DNA from: Mycobacterium sp. 852002-51057_SCH5723018
GTDB lineage: Bacteria; Actinomycetota; Actinomycetes; Mycobacteriales; Mycobacteriaceae
Length of the DNA stretch: 64,000 nucleotides
Assembly (NCBI RefSeq): GCF_001667035.1
Contig: NZ_LZIR01000021.1
Location: forward strand, 1-64,000
Direction: 5' to 3'
Part shown: positions 47,476-55,316 of the stretch, one piece after another
Position numbering within the stretch: the first letter of the stretch is position 1
Layout: the number at the start of each line of letters is the position of its first letter
Notes under the pieces: model-generated
The model's database searches: none
What the model saw: the letters and a program-made list of their open reading frames with translations, nothing else
What the model was told of the DNA's origin: nothing
Position numbers and translations under genes: made by a program

Positions 47476-50400
47476 ATGCAAGTGCTTTCGGCGGAGTCGA
47501 CCGAGCTGTTCGTCGGGCCCCCCGAAGCGCCGCTGCAGCTGGCGCGCGTCACGGTCACCGGGTGCGCCGCGCCGACCCCGATCCGCGTCGACGGCGACGG
47601 GCTGGGCGGGGAGGTCGTTGAGGTCCCGGTCGCGGCGGGCCCACAGGTCGTCGAGGTCCCGGTCGCGGTGGACCGTCCGGTGGTCGGTGAGCGGCGGGCG
47701 GCGCGGGTGCGTGCCGGTCGCGCCGACACGGCGTTCGAGTTCGCCTTCGAATTCACCGTCGCCGAGCCGGGCTGGACGATGTTCATGGTCAGTCACTTTC
47801 ACTACGACCCGGTCTGGTGGAACACGCAGGGTGCCTACACCAGCGAATGGGCCGAAGACCCGCCGGGGCGGCAGGCCAACGGCTTCGCGCTGGTGCACGC
47901 GCATCTGGAAATGGCACGCCGCGAGCCCGAGTACAAGTTCGTGCTGGCCGAGGTGGACTACCTCAAGCCGTACTGGGACACGCACCCCGAGGACCGCGCC
48001 GACCTGCGCCGGTTTGTCGCCGAGGGCCGGCTGGAGGTGATGGGCGGCACCTACAACGAACCCAACACCAACCTCACCAGCCCGGAAACTACCATTCGAA
48101 ACCTGGTGCACGGCATGGGATTTCAGCGTGAGGTGCTGGGAGCCGAGCCGGCCACCGCGTGGCAGCTCGACGTGTTCGGCCACGACCCGCAGTTCCCCGG
48201 GATGGCCGCCGACGCCGGCCTGACGTCGAGTTCGTGGGCCCGCGGGCCGTTTCACCAGTGGGGTCCGGCCCATAGCGAAGGGGTCGACCGCATGCAGTTC
48301 CGCAGCGAGTTCGAGTGGATCGCGCCCTCGGGCCGCGGCCTGCTGACCCACTACATGCCTGCGCACTACGGTGCGGGCTGGGGGATGGACGAGTCAGCCT
48401 CGCTCGGGGAGGCCGAGCAGGCGACCTACCGGCTGTTCCGTCAGCTCAAGAGCGTCGCCCTGACCCGTAACGTGTTGCTGCCCGTCGGCACCGATTACAC
48501 GCCGCCCAACAAGTGGGTCACCGCGATCCACCGCGACTGGGCCGCGCGCTACGCATGGCCGCGATTCGTGTGCGGGCTGCCGCGGGAGTTCTTCGCCGCG
48601 GTGCGCGCCGAGCTGGCGCAACGCGGGTGCGACCCGTCGCCGCAGACCCGCGACATGAACCCGATCTACACCGGCAAGGACGTCTCCTACATCGACACCA
48701 AACAGGCCAACCGGGCCGCTGAGAACACCGTGCTCACCGCCGAGCGCTTCGCCGTGTTCGCCGCGCTGCTCACCGGCGCCGGCTATCCGCACGCCGCGCT
48801 CGCCAAGGCCTGGGTGCAGCTGGCCTATGGCGCGCACCACGACGCCATCACCGGCTCGGAGTCCGACCAGGTCTACCTCGACCTGCTCACCGGGTGGCGC
48901 GACGCGTGGGAGATGGGCCGCGCGGCCCGCGACAACTCCCTGGAATCGCTGTCCCGCGCGATCGACGGTGACGTGATCGTCTGGAACCCGCTGGCGCAGC
49001 GGCGCACCGACGTGGTCACCGCCCGCCTCGACCCGCCGCTGGGGTCGGGGGTCCGGGTGCTCGATCCCGACGGCGCTGAGCACCCCGCACACGTCGAGCA
49101 CGGCGGGCGGTCGGTCACCTGGCTGGCACGCGACGTGCCGTCGCTGGGCTGGCGGGCCTACCGGCTGGTCCCCGACGCCGAAGCGCGCGGCTGGGAACCC
49201 GTGCCCGGGACGGCGATCGGCAACGAGCACTACCGGCTGGCCGTCGACCCGGACCGCGGCGGAGCGGTGGCGTCGCTGGAACACGGCGGCCGGCAGCTGA
49301 TCGCGCGGGGCCGGGTGGGCAACGAGCTCGCCGTCTACGAGGAACACCCGGCGCACCCGACGCAGGGGGAGGGCCCGTGGCACCTGCTGCCCAAGGGGCC
49401 GGTGGTGTGCTCGTCGGAATTGCCGGCGCGGGTTCGGGCGTATCGCGGCCCGCTCGGTCAGCGCCTGGTCGTGCAGGGCCGGATCGGCCGGGTATTGCGC
49501 TACACCCAGACCCTGACCCTGTGGCGCGGCGTGGCGCGGGTGGACTGCCGCACCGCCATCGACGAGTTCACCGGGGAGGACCGCCTGGTGCGGCTGCGGT
49601 GGCCATGCCCGGTACCGGGCGCCATGCCGGTCAGCGAGGTGGGCGACGCCGTCGTCGGGCGCGGATTCGCGTTGCTGCACCCCACCCCCGGTGGCGACCG
49701 TTCGGTGGACACCGCGCGGCACCCGTGGACGCTGGACAACCCGGCCTATGGCTGGTTCGGTCTGTCCTCGGCGGTGCGGGTGCGCATCGGCAACCCCCCG
49801 GCCACCGGCGTGCGGGCGGTGTCGGTGGCCGAGGTGGTGTCGCCGGCCGAGGCGTTGTCCGGGCCGCTGGCGCGCGGGCTGATGGTCGGGCTGGTCCGCG
49901 CGGGTGTCACAGCCACCTGCAGCGGCGCCGACGGGCCGCGCTACGGCCACCTCGCCGTCGACTCCAACCTGCCCGATGTGCGCATCGCGCTTGGCGGGCC
50001 GTCGCGCAATTCGTTCACCAAAGACGTGTTGGCGCAAGCCGATTCGGAATACGCCGACGAGCTCGAGCGGCAGCTGGGCGAAACCGGCCGGGCCCGGGTC
50101 TGGGTGCCGGCCGCGACACCGTTGGCGGCCGCCTGGGTGCCCGGGGCCGACCTGCGCGCGCCGCTGGCGCTGCCGGTCCTGGTGATCGACGGCCGCGACG
50201 AGGACGGCCTGGCCGCGGAGATCGCGTCGGTGGTCGACGAGCTGGCGGCCGCCGAGATCGGCGTCACCCAGCGGGCGCCGTCGGGCGTCGGCCCCTTCGA
50301 AGGCCGCACCGTCGCGCTGCTCAACCGCGGGGTGCCCAGCTTCGCCGTCGAAACCGACGGCACCCTGCACACGGCCCTGATGCGGTCCTGCACCGGCTGG

Positions 50401-51681
50401 CCGTCGGGCATCTGGATCGACGACCCGCGCCGCACCGCGCCCGACGGCTCCAACTTCGGGCTTCAGCACTGGACGCACCCGTTCGACTACGCGCTGGTGT
50501 GCGCCGACGGCGATTGGCGGCACGCCGAGATCCCCTCCCGCAGCGCGCAATTCGCCCAGCCGCTGCTCGCCGTGCGCCCCGGGGAGCGGCGCGGCCAGCT
50601 GCCCGGGGTTGGATCGCTGCTGCGCGTCGAGCCCGCCGGCGCGGTACAGCTGGCGGCCCTCAAGGCCGCCGGCAATCCGCTGGCCGCGGGCAGCGCCCGG
50701 CCGGTCGACCCCCACGCGGTGGCCCTGCGGTTGGTGGAGACGAGCGGCGCGGGCGCCCGCGTGTCCGTCGGGTCCGAGCACGCCGACGTCGGCGGACTGC
50801 AGCTCGCCGACCTGCTGGAAAACGCGCTGGCCAAACCCATGGGCGCGACTCGATCGGTCGACCTGCACGGCTATCAGGTGGCCACCGTGCTGGCCCGCCT
50901 CGAAACACCCGGTGCGCCTATGGGTTTGGTCGATCTGGCGCCGAACGCAGAGGCCGCGCAACCGCTCTACGCCCGCTACTGGCTGCACAACCGTGGACCC
51001 GCACCGCTCGGGGGGCTGCCGGCCGTCGCCCACCTGCACCCCCAGCGGGCGACCGGCGAGCCGGGCGGCCGGGCGGTGTTGCGACTCACCGCGGCCAGCG
51101 ACTGCAGCGACGCCACCCTGAGCGGCGAGGTGACCGTGGTGTGTCCCGCGGCGTGGTCCGCCACGCCGGGGAAGCTGCCCTTCACGCTGCGCAGCGGCGA
51201 GCACCGCGAGGCCGACGTGGTCGTGACGATCCCGGCTCGCACGCCGCCCGGGCTGTACCCCGTCCGCGCGCAGCTCTGTGTCACCGGCAATGACGTCCCG
51301 GCGGCCTGGCGCCAGGTGGTCGAGGACGTGTGCGTCGTCGAGGTCGGGGCCGCCGGCGGGGCGGAGCTGGTCCGCCTTGTCGACGGTCCCGGCGCCGTCG
51401 AGGTTGCCGCGGGCGAGGCGGCCCGGCTGACGCTCACGGTCGGCAGCGACGCCCACGCCGACCTGTCGCTCGAGGCGCATCTCATCAGCCCGTGGGGCAC
51501 CTGGGAGTGGATCGGCCCGGCCGCACAGGGCGCCGTCCTGCCCGCCCGCGGCACGGCCGAACTCGGCTTCGACGTGACCCCGCGGGCGTGGCAGGACCCC
51601 GGCCAGTGGTGGGCCCTGGTCCGGGTCGGGTGCGCCGGCCGGTTGCTCTACTCGCCCGCGGTGAGGGTGACGGTGACATGA
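47476..51681 (+). CDS. alpha-mannosidase, GH38 family
   Basis: Large retaining alpha-mannosidase-like glycoside hydrolase (1401 residues; M. tuberculosis Rv0648 is shorter, 1215 as I recall). Zinc-binding HFHYDPVWW has His107, His109 and Asp111; the nucleophile is Asp232 in TAWQLDVFGHDPQFPG; later AYGAHHDAITGSESDQVY carries further GH38 His/Asp ligands at ~455. After the catalytic and middle domains come GH38 C-terminal beta domains and an extra beta-sandwich region (~1150-1400; TPPGLYPVRAQLCVTG and SPWGTWEWIGPAAQG). No signal peptide, so it should be cytoplasmic. The stop overlaps the next gene by four bases, forming a mannosidase-chaperone-like-ROK kinase operon. Confidence 0.92.
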   Translation: MQVLSAESTELFVGPPEAPLQLARVTVTGCAAPTPIRVDGDGLGGEVVEVPVAAGPQVVEVPVAVDRPVVGERRAARVRAGRADTAFEFAFEFTVAEPGWTMFMVSHFHYDPVWWNTQGAYTSEWAEDPPGRQANGFALVHAHLEMARREPEYKFVLAEVDYLKPYWDTHPEDRADLRRFVAEGRLEVMGGTYNEPNTNLTSPETTIRNLVHGMGFQREVLGAEPATAWQLDVFGHDPQFPGMAADAGLTSSSWARGPFHQWGPAHSEGVDRMQFRSEFEWIAPSGRGLLTHYMPAHYGAGWGMDESASLGEAEQATYRLFRQLKSVALTRNVLLPVGTDYTPPNKWVTAIHRDWAARYAWPRFVCGLPREFFAAVRAELAQRGCDPSPQTRDMNPIYTGKDVSYIDTKQANRAAENTVLTAERFAVFAALLTGAGYPHAALAKAWVQLAYGAHHDAITGSESDQVYLDLLTGWRDAWEMGRAARDNSLESLSRAIDGDVIVWNPLAQRRTDVVTARLDPPLGSGVRVLDPDGAEHPAHVEHGGRSVTWLARDVPSLGWRAYRLVPDAEARGWEPVPGTAIGNEHYRLAVDPDRGGAVASLEHGGRQLIARGRVGNELAVYEEHPAHPTQGEGPWHLLPKGPVVCSSELPARVRAYRGPLGQRLVVQGRIGRVLRYTQTLTLWRGVARVDCRTAIDEFTGEDRLVRLRWPCPVPGAMPVSEVGDAVVGRGFALLHPTPGGDRSVDTARHPWTLDNPAYGWFGLSSAVRVRIGNPPATGVRAVSVAEVVSPAEALSGPLARGLMVGLVRAGVTATCSGADGPRYGHLAVDSNLPDVRIALGGPSRNSFTKDVLAQADSEYADELERQLGETGRARVWVPAATPLAAAWVPGADLRAPLALPVLVIDGRDEDGLAAEIASVVDELAAAEIGVTQRAPSGVGPFEGRTVALLNRGVPSFAVETDGTLHTALMRSCTGWPSGIWIDDPRRTAPDGSNFGLQHWTHPFDYALVCADGDWRHAEIPSRSAQFAQPLLAVRPGERRGQLPGVGSLLRVEPAGAVQLAALKAAGNPLAAGSARPVDPHAVALRLVETSGAGARVSVGSEHADVGGLQLADLLENALAKPMGATRSVDLHGYQVATVLARLETPGAPMGLVDLAPNAEAAQPLYARYWLHNRGPAPLGGLPAVAHLHPQRATGEPGGRAVLRLTAASDCSDATLSGEVTVVCPAAWSATPGKLPFTLRSGEHREADVVVTIPARTPPGLYPVRAQLCVTGNDVPAAWRQVVEDVCVVEVGAAGGAELVRLVDGPGAVEVAAGEAARLTLTVGSDAHADLSLEAHLISPWGTWEWIGPAAQGAVLPARGTAELGFDVTPRAWQDPGQWWALVRVGCAGRLLYSPAVRVTVT

Positions 51682-52295
51682 GCGTCGAGTTGGTGGCAAC
51701 CGTCGCCGGCGAACCGGTTTGGCTCGGTGAGGTCGACGCGGCCGAGGCGCGGCTGCGCGCCGGCCCGGGCGCGGGCGGGCTGCCGGCGGCCGGCACCCGC
51801 GAGGGCCGGCAACTGCGGCGCTGGCTCACCCAACTGATCGTGACGCAGCGGGTGGTCACCGCGGAGGCGGCCGCGCGCGGCCTGACCGGACGCGACGCGC
51901 CGGGCGAGGCCGAGCTGCTGCCCGACGCGACTGCGCGGCTGGAGATCGGCAGCGTCGCCGCCGCCGCGCTGGCGGACCCGCGGTCGCGGGCGCTGTTCGT
52001 CGACGTCACCGCGACGGTTCAGCCCAGCGACGACGACGTGGCCGGCTACCACGCCCGCAACCCGCTGCGGTTCGCCGCGCCGCGCCGCGGCCGCGACGGC
52101 TGGCGCGTGCCCGCGCACGCCGGCCCGCCGCTGGAAGAGGTGCGCCCCGCGATCGCCGGCCACCTGCGCGGCGCCGCCCGCCGGCGTGCCTTCCGGGTGT
52201 GGCTGGACGCGCGCCGGGCCGCGCTCGTCGAACTCGCACCCGGCTACGAGCATCCCGGCGACCCGCGCCAGCCCGACAACACCCACCGGCACTGA
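51678..52295 (+). CDS. SurA/parvulin-N-like protein (often annotated fabD2)
   Basis: Protein of 205 residues in the position of M. tuberculosis fabD2 (Rv0649), which is annotated as a malonyl-CoA:ACP transacylase. That name is doubtful: the GHSxG nucleophile motif of transacylases is absent and the length is two-thirds of FabD. What is visible is a SurA_N/parvulin-like pattern: AGEPVWLGEVDAAEARLR, GRQLRRWLTQLIVTQRVV, then PSDDDVAGYHARNPLRF (the typical NPxRF segment) and PLEEVRPAIAGHLRGAARRR, FRVWLDARRAALVEL. So it may be a folding helper without the PPIase core. It overlaps the mannosidase stop by four bases and ends five bases before the ROK gene. Confidence 0.65.
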   Translation: MSVELVATVAGEPVWLGEVDAAEARLRAGPGAGGLPAAGTREGRQLRRWLTQLIVTQRVVTAEAAARGLTGRDAPGEAELLPDATARLEIGSVAAAALADPRSRALFVDVTATVQPSDDDVAGYHARNPLRFAAPRRGRDGWRVPAHAGPPLEEVRPAIAGHLRGAARRRAFRVWLDARRAALVELAPGYEHPGDPRQPDNTHRH

Positions 52296-52300
52296 TCCCC

Positions 52301-53245
52301 ATGCTCACCCTTGCCCTGGACATCGGCGGCACGAAGATCGCCGCCGCCCTGGCCGATCCCGCCGGCGCGCTGGTGCACACCGCCATCCGGCCCACCCCGC
52401 CCGGGGCCGCGGCCGAGGAGGTATGGGCCGCCGTCGCCGCGACGATCGCCGGCTGCTTGCGCGCGGCCGGCGGGCCGGTCGCCGCGGTCGGCGTCGCGTC
52501 GGCCGGCCCCATCGACCTGCCCGCCGGACGCGTCAGCCCGATCAACATCAAAGGCTGGCAACGCTTCCCGCTGCGCGACCGGATCGCGGCCATGATTCCA
52601 GGGGTGCCCGGCGCGCCGGTGCGGCTGGCCGGCGACGGCGTGTGCATGGCGCTCGGTGAGCACTGGCTCGGCGCGGGCCGCGGGGCGCGCTTCATGCTCG
52701 GCATGGTCGTGTCCACCGGCGTGGGCGGCGGGCTGGTGCTCGACGGCGCCCCGTACACCGGGCGGACCGGCAACGCCGGTCACGTCGGTCACGTGGTGGT
52801 CGAACAGGACGGGCAGCCGTGCACCTGTGGCGGCCACGGCTGCGTCGAAACGGTCGCGGCCGGCCCGTGGCTGGTTCGCTGGGCGCGCGCCAACGGCTGG
52901 GCCGCGCCGCCCGGGGCCGGCGCGCGGGACCTGGCCGCCGCGGCGGCGGCCGGCGACCCGGCGGCACAGCGCGCCTTCGGCAGGGGCGCCCGTGCGCTCG
53001 CGGCCATGATCGCCTCGGTGGCGGCGGTGTGCGACATCGACCTCGTCGTCCTCGGCGGTGGCGTCGCCAACTCCGGGCCGCTGCTCTTCGGCCCGCTGCG
53101 TGAGGCGCTGGGCGAGTACGCGGGACTGGACTTCCTGGCCGGCCTGCGGGTGGCGCCGGCCGAGCTGGGTGGCCGGGCCGGCCTGGTCGGCGCGGCCCGG
53201 CTGGCGGGGCTGGCCGGACCGGCCCAGCCGCCTCGTTTTGGCTGA
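52301..53245 (+). CDS. ROK family sugar kinase
   Basis: ROK-family kinase of 314 residues. ATP-binding LALDIGGTKIAAAL at the N-terminus; the catalytic Asp in LAGDGVCMALGE; the ROK signature with the zinc motif CTCGGHGCVET (~residues 168-178, CxCGxxGCxE pattern); and the adenosine loop VLGGGVANSGP. Substrates of the family are glucose, mannose, N-acetylglucosamine and similar sugars. Its place behind the alpha-mannosidase suggests mannose or a mannose-containing product as substrate, which is inference. It starts five bases after the SurA-like gene stop. Confidence 0.88.
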   Translation: MLTLALDIGGTKIAAALADPAGALVHTAIRPTPPGAAAEEVWAAVAATIAGCLRAAGGPVAAVGVASAGPIDLPAGRVSPINIKGWQRFPLRDRIAAMIPGVPGAPVRLAGDGVCMALGEHWLGAGRGARFMLGMVVSTGVGGGLVLDGAPYTGRTGNAGHVGHVVVEQDGQPCTCGGHGCVETVAAGPWLVRWARANGWAAPPGAGARDLAAAAAAGDPAAQRAFGRGARALAAMIASVAAVCDIDLVVLGGGVANSGPLLFGPLREALGEYAGLDFLAGLRVAPAELGGRAGLVGAARLAGLAGPAQPPRFG

Positions 53246-53267
53246 TCCCGGCGGACCACGCTATTCT
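53238..53267 (+). promoter_or_regulatory. putative rplJ-rplL promoter
   Basis: TTGGCT (53238-53243) and TATTCT (53262-53267) are 18 bases apart and lie just upstream of the L10 leader, at the end of the ROK gene. Good match to a SigA promoter; not verified. Confidence 0.5.
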
Positions 53268-53278
53268 GGGTCGCGATC

Positions 53279-53416
53279 CACCGAAGACCGTCGGTCACCG
53301 AGAAATCGGTTGAAGGTCCGGGAGCATCCCGGCGGCCCACGCAGGAGGACGAGGCATTACGCCGGCTCGCGCCGGCGCATCTTGACGCCCCGGCCGCTTC
53401 CTGCGCCGGGGCGTTC
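53279..53416 (+). ncRNA. ribosomal protein L10 leader with attenuator hairpin
   Basis: The sequence between the ROK gene and rplJ has the pattern of the L10 leader family: CACCGAAGACCG...GGT near 53280, GGTTGAAGGTCCGGGAGC, then CCGGCGGCCCACGCAGGAGG. Downstream, ACGCCCCGG (53385-53393) and CCGGGGCGT (53406-53414) form a 9-bp hairpin that could act as an attenuator. L10(L12)4 binding is expected to regulate rplJ-rplL. Confidence 0.8.
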
Positions 53417-53475
53417 GTCGTTCCTCCGGTGGTCGCAGACGAGACGTCGCACGACTTTCACAACAGGAGGTATGC

Positions 53476-54084
53476 ATGGCCCGGGCTGACAAGGCCACCG
53501 CCGTTGCAGACATCACCGAGCAGTTCAAGGAGTCGACGGCCACCCTGATCACCGAGTACCGCGGTTTGACGGTGGCCCACCTGGCCGAGCTGCGCCGGTC
53601 GCTGGCGGGGTCGGCGACCTACACGGTGGCCAAGAACACGCTGATCAAGCGCGCCGCCTCGGACGCCGGGATCGAGGGGCTCGACGAGCTGTTCGCCGGC
53701 CCGACGGCGATCGCGTTCGTCCAGGGTGAGCCGGTCGACGCCGCCAAGGCCATCAAGACCTTCGCCAAGGAGAACAAGGCGCTGGTCATCAAGGGCGGCT
53801 ACATGGACGGCCACCCGTTGACGGTGGCCGAGGTGGAACGCATCGCGGACCTCGAGTCGCGCGAGGTGCTGCTGGCCAAGCTGGCCGGTGCCATGAAGGG
53901 CAACCTCGCCAAGGCGGCCGGCCTGTTCAACGCGCCCGCCTCGCAGGTCGCCCGGCTGGCGGCCGCGCTGCAGGAAAAGAAGGCCGCTCAAGCAGGCTCC
54001 GAAGCCCCGGCCCCGGCCCCGGCCGAAGAAGCTGCCGCACCAGCCGAGGCGGCACCCGCCGAGACCCCGGCCGAAGCCGAATAA
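53476..54084 (+). CDS. rplJ: 50S ribosomal protein L10
   Basis: L10 (202 residues) anchors the L7/L12 stalk. The N-terminal rRNA-binding domain is evident ([44 protein letters not shown]), followed by the L12-binding helix region and a C-terminal extension rich in Ala/Pro/Glu (~170-202) typical of mycobacteria. AGGAGG precedes the start at a short distance. Cotranscribed with rplL, 32 bp downstream. Confidence 0.97.
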   Translation: MARADKATAVADITEQFKESTATLITEYRGLTVAHLAELRRSLAGSATYTVAKNTLIKRAASDAGIEGLDELFAGPTAIAFVQGEPVDAAKAIKTFAKENKALVIKGGYMDGHPLTVAEVERIADLESREVLLAKLAGAMKGNLAKAAGLFNAPASQVARLAAALQEKKAAQAGSEAPAPAPAEEAAAPAEAAPAETPAEAE

Positions 54085-54116
54085 ACCCCACACCCAAACC
54101 AGGAAGGACCCACACC

Positions 54117-54509
54117 ATGGCAAAGATGTCTACCGACGACCTGCTCGACGCGTTCAAGGAAATGACGCTGCTGGAGCTCTCGGACTTCGTCAAGAAGTTC
54201 GAGGAGACCTTCGAGGTCACCGCGGCCGCCCCGGTCGCGGTCGCCGCCGCCGGCCCGGCCGCCGGTGGCGCCCCCGCCGAGGCCGCCGAGGAGCAGTCGG
54301 AGTTCGACGTCATCCTCGAGGCCGCCGGCGACAAGAAGATCGGCGTGATCAAGGTGGTCCGCGAGATCGTCTCCGGCCTGGGCCTCAAGGAGGCCAAGGA
54401 CCTGGTCGACAGCGCGCCCAAGCCGCTGCTGGAAAAGGTCGCCAAGGAGGCCGCCGACGAGGCCAAGACCAAGCTCGAGGCCGCCGGCGCCACCGTCACC
54501 GTCAAGTAA
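54117..54509 (+). CDS. rplL: 50S ribosomal protein L7/L12
   Basis: Stalk protein of 130 residues that recruits translation GTPases. The N-terminal dimer domain ([20 protein letters not shown]), an Ala/Gly-rich hinge ([20 protein letters not shown]) and the C-terminal factor-binding domain ([33 protein letters not shown]) are all present. Strong terminator directly downstream. Confidence 0.98.
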   Translation: MAKMSTDDLLDAFKEMTLLELSDFVKKFEETFEVTAAAPVAVAAAGPAAGGAPAEAAEEQSEFDVILEAAGDKKIGVIKVVREIVSGLGLKEAKDLVDSAPKPLLEKVAKEAADEAKTKLEAAGATVTVK

Positions 54510-54519
54510 GTCAACTCAC

Positions 54520-54557
54520 GCCAAACCCCCGGGACCCAAGGTCCCGGGGGGTTTGGC
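54520..54557. terminator. strong bidirectional terminator after rplL
   Basis: GCCAAACCCCCGGGAC (54520-54535) pairs with GTCCCGGGGGGTTTGGC (from 54541) with one bulged base and a CCAAG loop. It separates rplL from the convergent TetR gene and can work in both directions. Confidence 0.9.
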
Positions 54558-54561
54558 ATGC

Positions 54562-55254
54562 TCAGGGCGCGCGGAATGCCGAGCGTTGCGACTGCGCCAC
54601 CCGCTCGGGTGAGTCTCCCAGCGCCACAAGGAAGTTCAAGGTCATCGAGGCAAGCACCGGCGCGACGGCGGCTCCGTCGTCGCCGTAGAAGCCGGCCAGC
54701 TCGAGCATCACGAACCCGTGTATCAGCGCCCAGAACTGGGCCGCCGTCGCCACGGTCGCCCGGTCGTCCGGCGATTGCGCGCCGATCCGCCCCGCCAGCA
54801 TGGACCGCTGCACGGCGCGCACCACATGCGCGAAGCTGGGAATGCGCTGCTCGATCTCGGTGACCGTCAGGGTCAAGACATTGCCCGCGGGTGCGTTGAT
54901 GCCGTGGGCGCTGGTGCTGCCGAACATCAGCCGATACATGTGCGGACGCTCGATGGCGTAGCGCCGGTAGGCCGCACCGATGGCGAACAGGTCGGCGACC
55001 GGGTCGTCGGTCTCGGGCACCGTCAGCGCGGCGTCGAACTGCCGCAGGCCCTCCTCGGCGACCTCCGCGATGAGTCCCCGCATGCCGCCGAAATGGGTGT
55101 ACAGCGCCATCGTGGAGGTGCCGGCCGCGCCGGCCACCCGGCGGGTCTGCAGCGCGTCGGGGCCATGCTCGTCGAGCAGGCCGACGGCGGCGTGCAGCAT
55201 CTCGTCGCGGACACTGCGCACGCCGGGCCGGGTCTCCGAAGTCATCCTTGCCAT
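54562..55254 (-). CDS. TetR family transcriptional regulator
   Basis: Regulator of 230 residues (M. tuberculosis Rv0653c-like). The helix-turn-helix is visible at ~25-65: EMLHAAVGLLDEHGPDALQTRRVAGAAGTSTMALYTHFGG is spread over the three helices (tail TSTMALYTHFGG is the recognition helix). The C-terminal two-thirds is the helical ligand-binding domain. The gene is divergent from the carotenoid oxygenase, and two palindromes lie in the 62 bp between them, which suggests it represses itself and its neighbour. Ligand unknown. Start at 55254; the Met three codons later is also possible. Confidence 0.9.
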   Translation of the reverse strand: MARMTSETRPGVRSVRDEMLHAAVGLLDEHGPDALQTRRVAGAAGTSTMALYTHFGGMRGLIAEVAEEGLRQFDAALTVPETDDPVADLFAIGAAYRRYAIERPHMYRLMFGSTSAHGINAPAGNVLTLTVTEIEQRIPSFAHVVRAVQRSMLAGRIGAQSPDDRATVATAAQFWALIHGFVMLELAGFYGDDGAAVAPVLASMTLNFLVALGDSPERVAQSQRSAFRAP

Positions 55255-55271
55255 CTTCCCATCACGGGCGT

Positions 55272-55304
55272 ACCGTTCTCATAACGGTGAAATAACAATG
55301 TTAT
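55272..55304. promoter_or_regulatory. two adjacent palindromes, likely TetR operator
   Basis: Site A is ACCGTT-CTCAT-AACGGT (55272-55288) and site B is ATAAC-AAT-GTTAT (55292-55304), centres 18 bp apart, in the intergenic region of the divergent TetR and carotenoid oxygenase genes. Site B ends directly before AGGAG, so a bound repressor would block translation-initiation-region transcription of the oxygenase. Confidence 0.6.
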
Positions 55305-55316
55305 AGGAGCTCAGCA

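Noticed and set aside
48394..51699. Open frame of about 1100 codons on the minus strand, antisense to the GH38 mannosidase
   Set aside because: Pure Gly/Arg/Ala/His-rich shadow composition, no domain, and the plus-strand gene has clear catalytic motifs.
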